A stretch of DNA of 64,000 bases from PUPG01 sp031323845 (GTDB lineage: Bacteria > Bacteroidota > Bacteroidia > Bacteroidales > UBA7960), in the NCBI GenBank assembly GCA_031323845.1, contig JAVIYP010000007.1:6021-70020 (forward strand), written 5' to 3'. The position numbers and the translations under genes were made by a program. Of this stretch, positions 16,679 to 24,195 are shown one piece after another; positions within the stretch are counted from its first letter, which is position 1, and each line of letters opens with the position of its first letter. The notes under the pieces were generated by a model, which was given only the letters and a program-made list of their open reading frames with translations, did no database searches and was not told the origin of the DNA.

Positions 16679-18706
16679 ATGAAAAAATCTGCATTCCTTG
16701 TTCTTACAATTGTTATTACAGGGCTTTTATCACTAAAGGCCGCTGATTTGCAAGTCTTTGACCCGCACAGCATGTGGGAGATGAAACGTCCGGGGAGTCC
16801 GGTGGTTTCTCCTGACGGCGAGTGGTCGGTGTTTGCCCTGACTACCTACGACATTGACGAAAGCCGTTCTTCCTCCAACCTCTTTTTGCTGAACAATGCG
16901 TCGGCTGAAGTCAGGCAGGTTACCTTCAGCGGCAGTGACAGCGGTCCGGCATGGAGCCCCGACGGAAAAAAGATCGCGTTTGTTTCACGGCGGCACGATG
17001 GTCCCGGGCAGGTGTATGTGTTGAGCATGCGCGGAGGGGAAGCACGGCAGGTTAGCGACCTTCCGGTCGGCGTTTATGGCCTGCAATGGCTTCCGGACGG
17101 ACAGCGGATAGCCTTTGCCGCCAACATTCTGCCGGAATACGAAGGAGACTGGGACAAGCTCCGAAAACTGCAGGAGGACAAACGTAACAGCAAAGTCACC
17201 GCCAAAGTAACGGAGAACAACATGTACCGTTTCTGGGACAGGTGGCTGACCGATGATTATGTTTCCAGGCTCTTCACCATAGATATCAATAACGGGGAAG
17301 TGGTTGACTTAATGCCTGACAACGGTAATTTTTTCGGTTTGATGGGTGGTGTATCCTATGACATATCCCCGGATGGATCAACCATTGCTGTCAGCAAGAA
17401 TTCCACTCAACCTCCTTTTGCCACCACGAATCACGACATTTATCTTGTACCCACCGACGGCAGCGGTGCGCTGGTCAACATTACTCCCGACAATCCGGCC
17501 AACGATGTAAATCCGGTGTTCAGTCCTGACGGCCGGTACATCCTTTACGGGCGGCAGAGCATTTACCATTTTTATGCCGACAGGGTGGTCATGGTGCTTT
17601 ATGACACCCGCGACGGAAGCCATACCGAGCTGACTGCCGATATTGACCTGAGCATGGGTGGCTGGTTCTGGTCTGACAATGGCCGCACCATTTATTTCAT
17701 TGCCGAGGACAGGGCGATGCAGAGTATTTTCAGCATACCTGCCGGCGGAGGCAGGCACACTGAGCTTTTCCGCAGCGGCACCAACAGCGGTGCTTCCCTG
17801 GCAGGCAGCCGGCACCTGGTATTCCTTCATCATAACCTTAGCGCTCCGCCTGAGATTTACCGCCTTGACCTGCGTCGCGGGGAAGCCGAAAAACTGACTT
17901 CCTTCAATGACGACATCGTAAACCGCACCGCATGGGGAGAGATTGAAAACGTGACCTACAGTGGTGCCAACGGCGCTGACGTACAGATGTTCATCAACTA
18001 CCCCCCTGACTATGACCCCAGTAAGAAATATCCGCTGGTGATGATGATACACGGCGGGCCGCATGGCATTTTTGGAGATTCCTTCCATTTCAGGTGGAAC
18101 AGCCAGCTCTTTGCAGCGCCCGGTTATATTGTAGCCTTGCCCAATTTCCATGGCTCAACCAGTTTCGGACAGGATTTTGTGATAAGCATTCATGGAAGCC
18201 ACGCCGATCTGCCATTCCGGGACATTATGAAAGCGGCCGATTACCTTATTGAAAGAGGGCTGGTTGACGAAACCCGCATGGCTGCTGCCGGCGGAAGTTA
18301 CGGGGGCTACATGGTAAGCTGGATTGCCGGTCATACCGACCGGTTTGCCTGCCTGATCAACCATGCAGGCGTGTATGATCTGCACCTGCAGTTTGCTTCC
18401 GACTTTTCTGCCAACAGAGCATATCAGTACGGCGGGTCACCCTGGGAAAATCCGGAGCAAATGAATGCAGCCAACCCTTCACAGTTTGCCCATAACTTTT
18501 CAAGTCCGATGCTGGTAATACACGGAGAGCTCGACTACAGGGTACCCGTAGCCCACGGATTCCTGGTATATAACATATATAAAAACATGGGACTGGAAGC
18601 GCGCCTGGTATATTACCCCGACGAGAATCACTGGATTCTTACTCCGCAAAACTCATTGTTCTGGTATGAGGAGTTTTATGCTTGGCTTGAACGCTGGCTC
18701 CATTAA
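16679..18706 (+). CDS. Exported S9 family prolyl oligopeptidase (acylaminoacyl/dipeptidyl peptidase type)
   Basis: I chose the ATG at 16679 because it gives a signal peptide (MKKSAFLVLTIVITGLLSLK then AAD); the frame extends 22 codons upstream without signal-like features. The mature ~655-residue protein has a WD40-like beta-propeller with repeated VSPDG, WSPDGKKIAF, FSPDGRYI motifs over residues ~35-400, then an alpha/beta hydrolase domain. The catalytic triad is Ser in GGSYGGYM, Asp in GELDYRVP and His in DENHWI. Family knowledge: such peptidases act on short peptides in the periplasm. The gene stands alone between divergent and convergent neighbours, with the gap 16422-16678 upstream holding no clear gene. 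Confidence 0.93.
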   Translation: MKKSAFLVLTIVITGLLSLKAADLQVFDPHSMWEMKRPGSPVVSPDGEWSVFALTTYDIDESRSSSNLFLLNNASAEVRQVTFSGSDSGPAWSPDGKKIAFVSRRHDGPGQVYVLSMRGGEARQVSDLPVGVYGLQWLPDGQRIAFAANILPEYEGDWDKLRKLQEDKRNSKVTAKVTENNMYRFWDRWLTDDYVSRLFTIDINNGEVVDLMPDNGNFFGLMGGVSYDISPDGSTIAVSKNSTQPPFATTNHDIYLVPTDGSGALVNITPDNPANDVNPVFSPDGRYILYGRQSIYHFYADRVVMVLYDTRDGSHTELTADIDLSMGGWFWSDNGRTIYFIAEDRAMQSIFSIPAGGGRHTELFRSGTNSGASLAGSRHLVFLHHNLSAPPEIYRLDLRRGEAEKLTSFNDDIVNRTAWGEIENVTYSGANGADVQMFINYPPDYDPSKKYPLVMMIHGGPHGIFGDSFHFRWNSQLFAAPGYIVALPNFHGSTSFGQDFVISIHGSHADLPFRDIMKAADYLIERGLVDETRMAAAGGSYGGYMVSWIAGHTDRFACLINHAGVYDLHLQFASDFSANRAYQYGGSPWENPEQMNAANPSQFAHNFSSPMLVIHGELDYRVPVAHGFLVYNIYKNMGLEARLVYYPDENHWILTPQNSLFWYEEFYAWLERWLH

Positions 18707-18730
18707 GGCAACGAAGCTGAAAATCTTACT

Positions 18731-18768
18731 CAGAAAGCAGGCAACAGGTTTTACTTGCCTGCTTTCTG
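18731..18768. terminator. Bidirectional hairpin terminator overlapping the end of the DoxX-like gene
   Basis: A 14-bp perfect stem (CAGAAAGCAGGCAA at 18731-18744 with its complement at 18755-18768) lies between the converging peptidase and DoxX-like genes. The right arm covers the last five codons of the DoxX-like gene, so the hairpin is partly coding. There is no long T run on either side. Confidence 0.6.
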
Positions 18769-19128
18769 AATAATACCGGCATAGTATTCGCGCAAGCGAT
18801 AAACCATGTAAAGGTTTAGGATCATCATAAACAATCCAAGCGCCGGCATTCCTGCAATAAACACATCGTACATCAGCACGTTGGTACTTACCGGAAGTAT
18901 AAGCAAAAAGGCCAGCGGCCGCTGGATGTTGAAGAGCAGCATCAGGGCAACGATCAGCTCCAGCACCTTTACCGCAGCCATATAGCCTGTGGCGCCCAGC
19001 AAATCCATGTACGTGGCGGCATTTCCTGAAAGCTCAGGCATCGGGATGAATCCGAAAAAGAAGTTCAAACTGAATATGAAGTATATTGCAGCGAAAAGGT
19101 AGGTTATAGCAGCATCTAATTTTTTCAT
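18751..19128 (-). CDS. DoxX-like small membrane protein
   Basis: The 125-residue protein has four predicted membrane helices (residues ~8-28, 43-66, 69-87 and 92-112), with a pattern like the DoxX/DoxD-like families. The VKVLELIVALMLLFNIQRPLA segment (helix 2) is the best match, with a Glu inside the membrane as in DoxX. Function in Bacteroidota is unknown. Its last codons form one arm of a terminator hairpin shared with the converging peptidase gene. Confidence 0.7.
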   Translation of the reverse strand: MKKLDAAITYLFAAIYFIFSLNFFFGFIPMPELSGNAATYMDLLGATGYMAAVKVLELIVALMLLFNIQRPLAFLLILPVSTNVLMYDVFIAGMPALGLFMMILNLYMVYRLREYYAGIIQKAGK

Positions 19129-19462
19129 AGAGATTTGATTTATAGTTTTTTCTTAAACAATACTTCATGTCAGATTGTTCACGAAACGACGGCAAAGCCC
19201 GGCCGGCAGTTCCGGGAAACCGGAAACTTCCGAACTTGTAAATAGAGCAGCGGCTGTTCAGCAACCGCCTAAGAAGTAGTGTTTTCACTAAAAGAGAGCT
19301 GAAAGGGTGTACAGGTATTAAGAAAGGGCTGACTTCTCTCACAGTCATTGGGGTGTCTGTTATTCAGGCTCCGGGAGTACAAAATGCGCAGGTTTTTTGC
19401 AATCCGTCAGGATGATTTTGAACAACAGGAAGGCGTACATTGCGGGAAAACTGCCGTGAAGA
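19129..19462. other. Intergenic region, no feature recognised
   Basis: Neither strand has a frame with protein-like character here. The 104-codon minus frame at 19034-19348 overlaps the DoxX-like gene in another frame and is Arg/Ser/Cys-rich. I see no strong hairpin or consensus promoter. Confidence 0.5.
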
Positions 19463-19648
19463 CTATTTCTTAAGCATTTGAAAAATGCTGTACACAACAA
19501 TGACCGCGCCGGTGACAGTGCCCAGTATCTGAAAAGCCCCAAAGGCAGGGCGATGAGCAATACCCAGCGGGTAACCAAAGACCGAAACAAAAAAGAGCAG
19601 CAAGCCGCAGAGTATCAGAATGGCATGGATGTTTTTTTTGTTTTTCAT
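19463..19648 (-). CDS. Small two-helix membrane protein, unknown
   Basis: This 61-residue frame has a Lys-rich start (MKNKKN), two hydrophobic helices (IHAILILCGLLLFFVSVFGY and FQILGTVTGAVIVVYSIFQM) and a basic end (LKK), a coherent membrane topology. Overlapping frames lack this. No family is recognised. Its separation from the DoxX-like gene by 334 bases suggests an independent unit. Confidence 0.55.
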   Translation of the reverse strand: MKNKKNIHAILILCGLLLFFVSVFGYPLGIAHRPAFGAFQILGTVTGAVIVVYSIFQMLKK

Positions 19649-20014
19649 AATTTGCTGTTAACAATTTACTGTCACGGGGTTGTATGGATTATGCATTGAT
19701 AATGTGTCCGGCTTATACTCATTAAGATAAGGCCGTTATACAATCCATCACCCGGTGGATATGTCATTTGGCCGCATAAAACATTACGGTTTCCAAAAGA
19801 TTATTAATTGTCATCACAAACTTCGTATATTTTTTTCAATTACGCATAAAAACTTCAAAATAAGTTCAGCCCGGGGAAACAGAACTCATAGCTCTAGCCG
19901 GCCTCTGTGCATATCGGGGGGGCTTACACCCTTAAGGCGTTTATGGTACAATACAGCCGGGTTTTCACCAGGGCATGATTTAGCACGGAAGAGTTTTCAT
20001 TTTTTTAAAAAACC
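19649..20014. other. Intergenic region upstream of tRNA-Val
   Basis: The spacer has no convincing gene. A plus frame at 19755-20027 has the look of translated non-coding DNA and overlaps the tRNA promoter. Apart from that promoter I see nothing in it. Confidence 0.5.
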
Positions 20015-20045
20015 ATTGCTGAATTAAAAAAATGGTGTACATTTG
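20015..20045 (+). promoter_or_regulatory. Promoter of tRNA-Val
   Basis: ATTG (20015-20018) and TACATTTG (20038-20045) are separated by exactly 19 bases, and the expected transcription start is about 7 bases before the mature tRNA 5' end. Confidence 0.75.
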
Positions 20046-20058
20046 CACCCACGATTAA

Positions 20059-20136
20059 GGGCGCTTAGCTCAGTTGGTTCAGAGCACCTGCCTTACAAGC
20101 AGGGGGTCACTAGTTCGAATCTAGTAGCGCCCACCA
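20059..20136 (+). tRNA. tRNA-Val (anticodon TAC), CCA encoded
   Basis: The cloverleaf is complete. The acceptor stem GGGCGCT (20059-20065) pairs with AGCGCCC (20126-20132); the D-loop is AGCTCAGTTGGTTCAGAGC; the anticodon stem CCTGC/GCAGG holds the loop CTTACAA with anticodon TAC; and the T-arm contains GTTCGAATC. The discriminator A is followed by an encoded CCA (20134-20136). It is a single tRNA with its own promoter and terminator. Confidence 0.97.
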
Positions 20137-20144
20137 CGAAATCA

Positions 20145-20180
20145 AGCAGTTACATCTAATACAGAGGTAGCTGCTTTTTT
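20145..20180 (+). terminator. Rho-independent terminator of tRNA-Val
   Basis: AGCAGTTAC (20145-20153) pairs with GTAGCTGCT (20167-20175), one G-U pair included, and is followed directly by TTTTT. It begins nine bases after the tRNA CCA end. Confidence 0.85.
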
Positions 20181-20231
20181 ATTTGCATACAGTTTGCAAA
20201 CAAATGGGCCTTTTTTCTTCTTAGGGTACTG

Positions 20232-20268
20232 AAAAAGAGCACCCGCATCCTGTGCAAGTGCTTTTTTT
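20232..20268. terminator. Second, bidirectional hairpin terminator
   Basis: AAAAAGAGCAC at 20232-20242 pairs with GTGCTTTTTT near 20258-20267, giving an A/T-extended stem that ends in seven T on the plus strand and a CTTTTTC run on the minus strand. It may back up the tRNA terminator and also end the minus-strand dockerin-FISUMP transcript, whose stop codon is 150 bases away. Confidence 0.5.
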
Positions 20269-20417
20269 AATCTTATTCTGCCAAAAACATGCAATCCTGC
20301 TCTAACCGCAACCCGGGGTTAGCTGGAGTTGGTCCTGGCGGGATTATATCTTAAATCTTGATTATCGTTCGATGCCTAAGTTAACAGCACAAGCTGCCTT
20401 TGTGCCCTTTATCATCT

Positions 20418-21371
20418 TCAGTGCGCGCTCACAAACCTGACGCAACGCACACTGCAGCCGTCCCTCATACTGGTGCTGGGCTGGTAGACACCGCCGGAGA
20501 AATTGTGTATGGCCCGAAGCCAGGCATGTGCACCTATGTCTACAGACGAACTCCACCAGTGGCCGTGATCGCCAAGGTGGCTGTAGCTGCCAATACTGGC
20601 ACGGAACCCACCCGGAAGAGCTGAAAAACCAAACTCATCAAAACCGAAATTATTTTCTTCTGACCATGGGTCATCATCCCAGCGAGGATGCTCCGCAGTG
20701 TCACAAGCTCCACCCAGCGGCGAATTCACCTGCCTGCATGACTTTAAAGCATTGCCGGCTCCATTGATAAGATTTTCGTTTGGAAAACCCTGACTGGCAA
20801 GATAGTTAATTAACAGCGACCAATCAGCATTGCTGGGTACATGCCAGCCTTCAGGGCACAGCCCTCTTGAATCAGTCACGGCGTACCAGTTATAGAGCAG
20901 ACCATAAGCTTGCAGCATGTTGCCATCGTTGTTATATACCGCATAAGCCCCTTGTGTGGTGCTCCCCCACTCCGTGTTGCCCAAACCCGTGGGTATGGCA
21001 CCGCCGTTATTGTATTTGGTAACACGCAGGTTTCCGGCCATCCACTCCTGGTTGCCGACGATCACCGTTTGATAAACATTGCCGTCAATATCTGTGACGG
21101 TGCTTCCACCAGGATCATCTCCCAGAAAAATATTAATCGTTAAAATAACGTCCATGATGTTGATCAGTCCGTCGCCGTTCACATCGGCATTATCAGCACA
21201 GAAAGGATCAGGCGCGTTTCCGACAAAATAATTCACCATAATTGTTATATCCAACACGTTTACAGCGCCATCGCAGTTAGCATCGCCGGGGAGTTCACCA
21301 TCCCGGGCAAAAGTGCTTCCAAATAAAAAGAAGACACAGCAAATACTCATCATTGTAGTTTTTGCTTTCAT
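20418..21371 (-). CDS. Secreted protein with dockerin-like repeats and a FISUMP domain
   Basis: I place the start at 21371 (MKAKTTMM...), which gives a signal peptide ending in STFA; nine upstream codons remain in frame. Two dockerin-type calcium-binding repeats follow (GDANCDGAVNVLDI and ADVNGDGLINIMDV, each with the D-x-N-x-D-G loop). The C-terminal ~200 residues are a Fibrobacter succinogenes major paralogous (FISUMP) domain: TDIDGNVYQTVIVGNQEWM, YGLLYNWYAV, LCPEGWHVPS, FGFSALPGG, WWSSS and CSVRCVR. FISUMP proteins are surface or secreted and their role is unknown; dockerin units elsewhere bind cohesins, but no cohesin is seen here. There is no type IX sorting domain at the C-terminus, which ends with the FISUMP motif. 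Confidence 0.88.
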   Translation of the reverse strand: MKAKTTMMSICCVFFLFGSTFARDGELPGDANCDGAVNVLDITIMVNYFVGNAPDPFCADNADVNGDGLINIMDVILTINIFLGDDPGGSTVTDIDGNVYQTVIVGNQEWMAGNLRVTKYNNGGAIPTGLGNTEWGSTTQGAYAVYNNDGNMLQAYGLLYNWYAVTDSRGLCPEGWHVPSNADWSLLINYLASQGFPNENLINGAGNALKSCRQVNSPLGGACDTAEHPRWDDDPWSEENNFGFDEFGFSALPGGFRASIGSYSHLGDHGHWWSSSVDIGAHAWLRAIHNFSGGVYQPSTSMRDGCSVRCVRFVSAH

Positions 21372-21398
21372 AATGATGCGTTTTTTGGTTAAAGGCAA

Positions 21399-21853
21399 AA
21401 AGTCGTAAAGCTAGTATTGACAAGTCTCAACCGCATAATTCAACCACGCGTGTTGAGCCCGGGAAGTCAGTAAACCTGCACCTTGTCATAACGAATCAGG
21501 GCCGGGACAGGATTTTTAAGGTTCATGTTGCAAGGGTTAACGAGTTATTTGATAACACAGGGTTCTGCAGTAACTGTTTAGGTAATGTCTCACGAGAACC
21601 GGGCTACACCAGAAAACCGGAATATTCGCTCACTAAATTTATGAAATAAAAGAATACAAAACAACAGTTTAGTTCAGGGTGCAGTGTTTGGGTCAGCACA
21701 AAGTGTTTTTCATGCGTGTTTCGTCCGAATTTAAAAAACAAAAAATGATAAAGAAGCAATTATGGGCTTAGCAAGATTTGACCTCTTATTTGTGTTTTTT
21801 AACCTTACGTCTTCTTTATTGTTGTTTTTGTTCGGTTTTTATTGATTGTGTTG
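21399..21853. other. Intergenic region before the duplicated leader
   Basis: This stretch of about 450 bases carries no frame with protein-like character on either strand. It becomes AT- and T-rich toward the promoter at 21854. I see no strong terminator or known RNA. Confidence 0.5.
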
Positions 21854-21861
21854 TATATTTG
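21854..21861 (+). promoter_or_regulatory. -7 element before leader copy 1
   Basis: TATATTTG matches TAnnTTTG and lies three bases before the first copy of the duplicated leader. A TTTG at the -33 side exists but with a spacer of about 23 bases. The second leader copy has no such box before it, so both genes may depend on this promoter. Confidence 0.45.
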
Positions 21862-21864
21862 CAA

Positions 21865-22062
21865 AAAGATGGTTTAGCGCTATCCGCATTTTGAAGCATG
21901 TCGTCTTACGCGGTATTCAGATTAAAAATTCAAAACGGTCGAAACGGGCTGACCACCCAAATTCGGGAATGTGCAAGCGAAAAACGAAATAAAACAAGGG
22001 AGTAGCCGGGAATGCAGAAAACCGACAGAGTACGCATTATCAATAAAAACACAGACGATGAA
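21865..22062 (+). repeat. Duplicated leader, copy 1 (198 bp)
   Basis: This segment is nearly identical to 22472-22667: the only differences I find are a 2-base indel (ACGCGG versus ACGG), a C/T change (CGGGCTGACC versus CGGGTTGACC) and an A/T change (CCGGGAATG versus CCGGGTATG). Both copies end at ...GACGATGAA, that is, at the start codon and second codon of the gene that follows. A GTG-initiated frame runs through the 3' half of both copies into both genes. Confidence 0.95.
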
Positions 22063-22324
22063 GTACATACGCAAATATCAACTCATGAAAAAAGTACATC
22101 TGTTTCAGTTTATTGCATATGCTGCATTAATTGTGATTATTCCATTTATTATTGTAAAAATTGCACAAAATGAGCAAGAAATCAAAAACCTTTTATTCCT
22201 CCACATCATAATTGTCATTCCTCTTGGTTCAATTCTGATTAAGTGGTATAGAATGAGAAACAAAGGTTTTAATAATAAAGAGATTTTGAGGTCATTTGTT
22301 CCTTTTTTGAAAAAAAGATCATAA
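22058..22324 (+). CDS. Small membrane protein after leader copy 1, unknown
   Basis: The 88-residue protein starts at the ATG supplied by the repeat; a second ATG at 22085 (MKKVHLF) is also plausible. It has two hydrophobic helices (FIAYAALIVIIPFIIVKI and NLLFLHIIIVIPLGSILI) joined by a short acidic-polar loop (AQNEQEIK), and a strongly basic C-terminal tail (KWYRMRNKGFNNKEILR... to KKRS). No family is recognised. The gene is markedly more AT-rich than its neighbours, which suggests recent acquisition. The frame remains open upstream to a GTG at 21971 inside the repeat, but since the same extension precedes an unrelated lipoprotein signal in copy 2, I treat it as non-coding. Confidence 0.6.
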   Translation: MKYIRKYQLMKKVHLFQFIAYAALIVIIPFIIVKIAQNEQEIKNLLFLHIIIVIPLGSILIKWYRMRNKGFNNKEILRSFVPFLKKRS

Positions 22325-22471
22325 TTGGTGTTTGTTCTTCTTCCTGAAAATTTCAAACCTGCTGTTCTGGTTATAGGTTTTGCTTAGGCTTACTGACTCC
22401 TTTTTCTGTATTGCTGGTTATTTATAAGCCGTATCCGGCACCCGGGTATTCTTTATGTATACATCATAAAG
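22325..22471. other. Spacer between the small membrane gene and leader copy 2
   Basis: About 150 bases without a coding frame. Unlike the region before copy 1 it has no TAnnTTTG box directly before the repeat, so the lipoprotein gene may be read through from the upstream promoter or from a promoter inside the repeat. Confidence 0.4.
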
Positions 22472-22667
22472 AAAGATGGTTTAGCGCTATCCGCATTTTG
22501 AAGCATGTCGTCTTACGGTATTCAGATTAAAAATTCAAAACGGTCGAAACGGGTTGACCACCCAAATTCGGGAATGTGCAAGCGAAAAACGAAATAAAAC
22601 AAGGGAGTAGCCGGGTATGCAGAAAACCGACAGAGTACGCATTATCAATAAAAACACAGACGATGAA
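22472..22667 (+). repeat. Duplicated leader, copy 2 (196 bp)
   Basis: Second copy of the 21865-22062 segment, 607 bases downstream in the same orientation and about 98 percent identical. It ends at the start codon of the glycine-zipper lipoprotein. The A/T difference would change Glu to Val if the GTG frame were translated, and the two others lie before that frame, so the pattern gives no sign of protein-level selection. Confidence 0.95.
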
Positions 22668-23604
22668 AAAAACATTACTAAGCATTGCGATTTTGGTTGT
22701 CGGGACGATTTTTGTTTTTTTCTCCTGCGACAAAGAGGCATCCGGCCCGGATGACCTTAAAAAGGATTTTGAAAAAGCGGCATTGGTACATACCGAAGCC
22801 ATGGAAGTGTGTTTGAAGGCCATCAGGTCTTCCGACATCATGGATGAGCCGGGGCTGATGAAGCTCGTACAGGAAACCGGCCTGGATTTTATTGCCGGGC
22901 ACTCTTATTTCGCTGATGATCAGGTGTCGCTGGCACAAAAAATGTTGCTGGAGACCGCTGATCACCTGATTTCTTACAGAAAAATGGTCAGTGAGCCCGG
23001 CTACAAAGGCGACTACGGCCCATACGATTACCTGATCTATACCATTATGGAGTTTGCTGACGAGCTCTCGGAAGAACAAATGGAGCTGCTGCTGACCATC
23101 AACAACATTATGGAGTCACACGACACAGCCGAAGAGATCGTTGCGCTTCTTACCGGAATAAAAGACATATACAGTCAGGCCCTTGAAGAAGAAGAACGCT
23201 GGGTGATCTACGCCGCCACAGCAATTGGCATTGAATCCGTGAGCTACTGGAATGAGAGCCTTGATGAATGGATGGAGGCTATCCTCGAAAATTTTCCGGA
23301 TAAAAACCTGAAAACCGAAGAAGACGGAGGATGGTTCAATTGGATTCATGTAGTCGCCGGTGATATAGGCGGTGCAATTGGAGGAGCAACAGGTGGTGCA
23401 ATAGCTGGGTCATTTGCTGGTGGTATTGGTGCAGGTGCCGGTGCAGCAATAGGTGCTCTTGGTGGCTCCATACAAACATCTTCAACCGTGGCCTGTATTT
23501 ATGTGCTTATGCATATCATGGATGGCGGAGGCGGTAGCGGAGGCGGAGGCGGAGGCGGCGAAGGTGAAGGCGATGACGAGGGCTCAGGCTCCGGCGGCAG
23601 CTAA
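22663..23604 (+). CDS. Lipoprotein with glycine-zipper segment and acidic poly-Gly tail, unknown
   Basis: The 313-residue protein begins with a lipoprotein signal, with Cys22 in VFFSC, followed by DKE; acidic residues right after the Cys resemble the Bacteroidota lipoprotein export signal for the outer surface. Residues ~30-225 are helical, acidic and charged (for example EELSEEQMELLLTINNIMES). Residues ~233-270 are a glycine zipper (GGAIGGATGGAIAG, then GGIGAGAGAAIGALGG) of the type that inserts in membranes or assembles in oligomers. A hydrophobic stretch with Cys278 (VACIYVLMHIM) follows, and the last 26 residues are almost only Gly, Ser, Glu and Asp. I recognise no family. The leader is shared with the small membrane gene before it. 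Gly-rich amphipathic segments also occur in class II bacteriocins, which is an analogy only. Confidence 0.7.
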   Translation: MKKTLLSIAILVVGTIFVFFSCDKEASGPDDLKKDFEKAALVHTEAMEVCLKAIRSSDIMDEPGLMKLVQETGLDFIAGHSYFADDQVSLAQKMLLETADHLISYRKMVSEPGYKGDYGPYDYLIYTIMEFADELSEEQMELLLTINNIMESHDTAEEIVALLTGIKDIYSQALEEEERWVIYAATAIGIESVSYWNESLDEWMEAILENFPDKNLKTEEDGGWFNWIHVVAGDIGGAIGGATGGAIAGSFAGGIGAGAGAAIGALGGSIQTSSTVACIYVLMHIMDGGGGSGGGGGGGEGEGDDEGSGSGGS

Positions 23605-23782
23605 TTCCGGCTGGCATTATAGATAAAACAGGTCAAGCCGCTAAAGGGGGTTTTCATCCAATAGCCAATAACAGCCAGGCTCAAAAAACCTGCAAAGCTT
23701 AAAAGTTTAGTTTTTATGTCAACCTTAGCATTAATTAAAAACCAGGCCAATACTATAGACGCCTTTCAAATAGCATCACACC

Positions 23783-23998
23783 ATGAAGAGAGATTTATTG
23801 TTCATTTTCTTTGGTTTTATGGCAGGAACCCTTGCACTTAATTATCTTATTATCAGCTATTTATTAGGATCAAATATCAGCCAGGCCTACTTTTTTTCGG
23901 TTTTGGTTCCGGGTTCCATACTGTCAGCATTGTTTTTCACCCTGTGGGTGAGATACTGGCGTAAGAGAAAAAGCAGGAAAAAAAACAAAGAAACGTAA
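23783..23998 (+). CDS. Small two-helix membrane protein, unknown
   Basis: The 71-residue protein has two hydrophobic helices (LLFIFFGFMAGTLALNYLII and AYFFSVLVPGSILSALFFTL) and a very basic tail (RYWRKRKSRKKNKET), giving an in-in topology with both ends in the cytoplasm. It follows the glycine-zipper lipoprotein by 178 bases. It has the same plan as the 88-residue protein on the other side of that gene but no clear sequence similarity. The function is unknown; a membrane partner or immunity role for the lipoprotein would be speculation. Confidence 0.6.
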   Translation: MKRDLLFIFFGFMAGTLALNYLIISYLLGSNISQAYFFSVLVPGSILSALFFTLWVRYWRKRKSRKKNKET

Positions 23999-24014
23999 GA
24001 TCCGTGTTTTGCCG

Positions 24015-24039
24015 GGGTTACTGGCGGAAGCCAGTACCG
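24015..24039. terminator. Hairpin between converging genes
   Basis: TACTGGC and GCCAGTA flank the tetraloop GGAA (the stem extends by GGT/ACC with one bulge). It sits between the converging small membrane gene and the mutase-like gene. There is no T run, so it may only mark or protect an mRNA end. Confidence 0.35.
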
Positions 24040-24195
24040 GGTGTCGTGTCAATGCCTCTTTGACGGTCAGGTTGAAGCGTTTTTTCCGCACAGTGAAAGA
24101 ACAGCAGCGCATAGCCTCAGCTGCATAAAGATTGTAAGTTGCAGCCATGCGGCAAAGATCAAGACCCGGCCGGGCAAAGCGGTGTTGACATGACA

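Noticed and set aside
19755..20027. 90-codon frame upstream of tRNA-Val
   Set aside because: It ends within the tRNA promoter, its composition is typical of translated non-coding DNA, and I find no start or family features.
22663..23604. Classical class II bacteriocin with a double-glycine leader
   Set aside because: The protein is far too long, starts with a lipoprotein signal, and has no GG processing site near the N-terminus or C39 peptidase nearby; only the Gly-zipper resembles bacteriocins.
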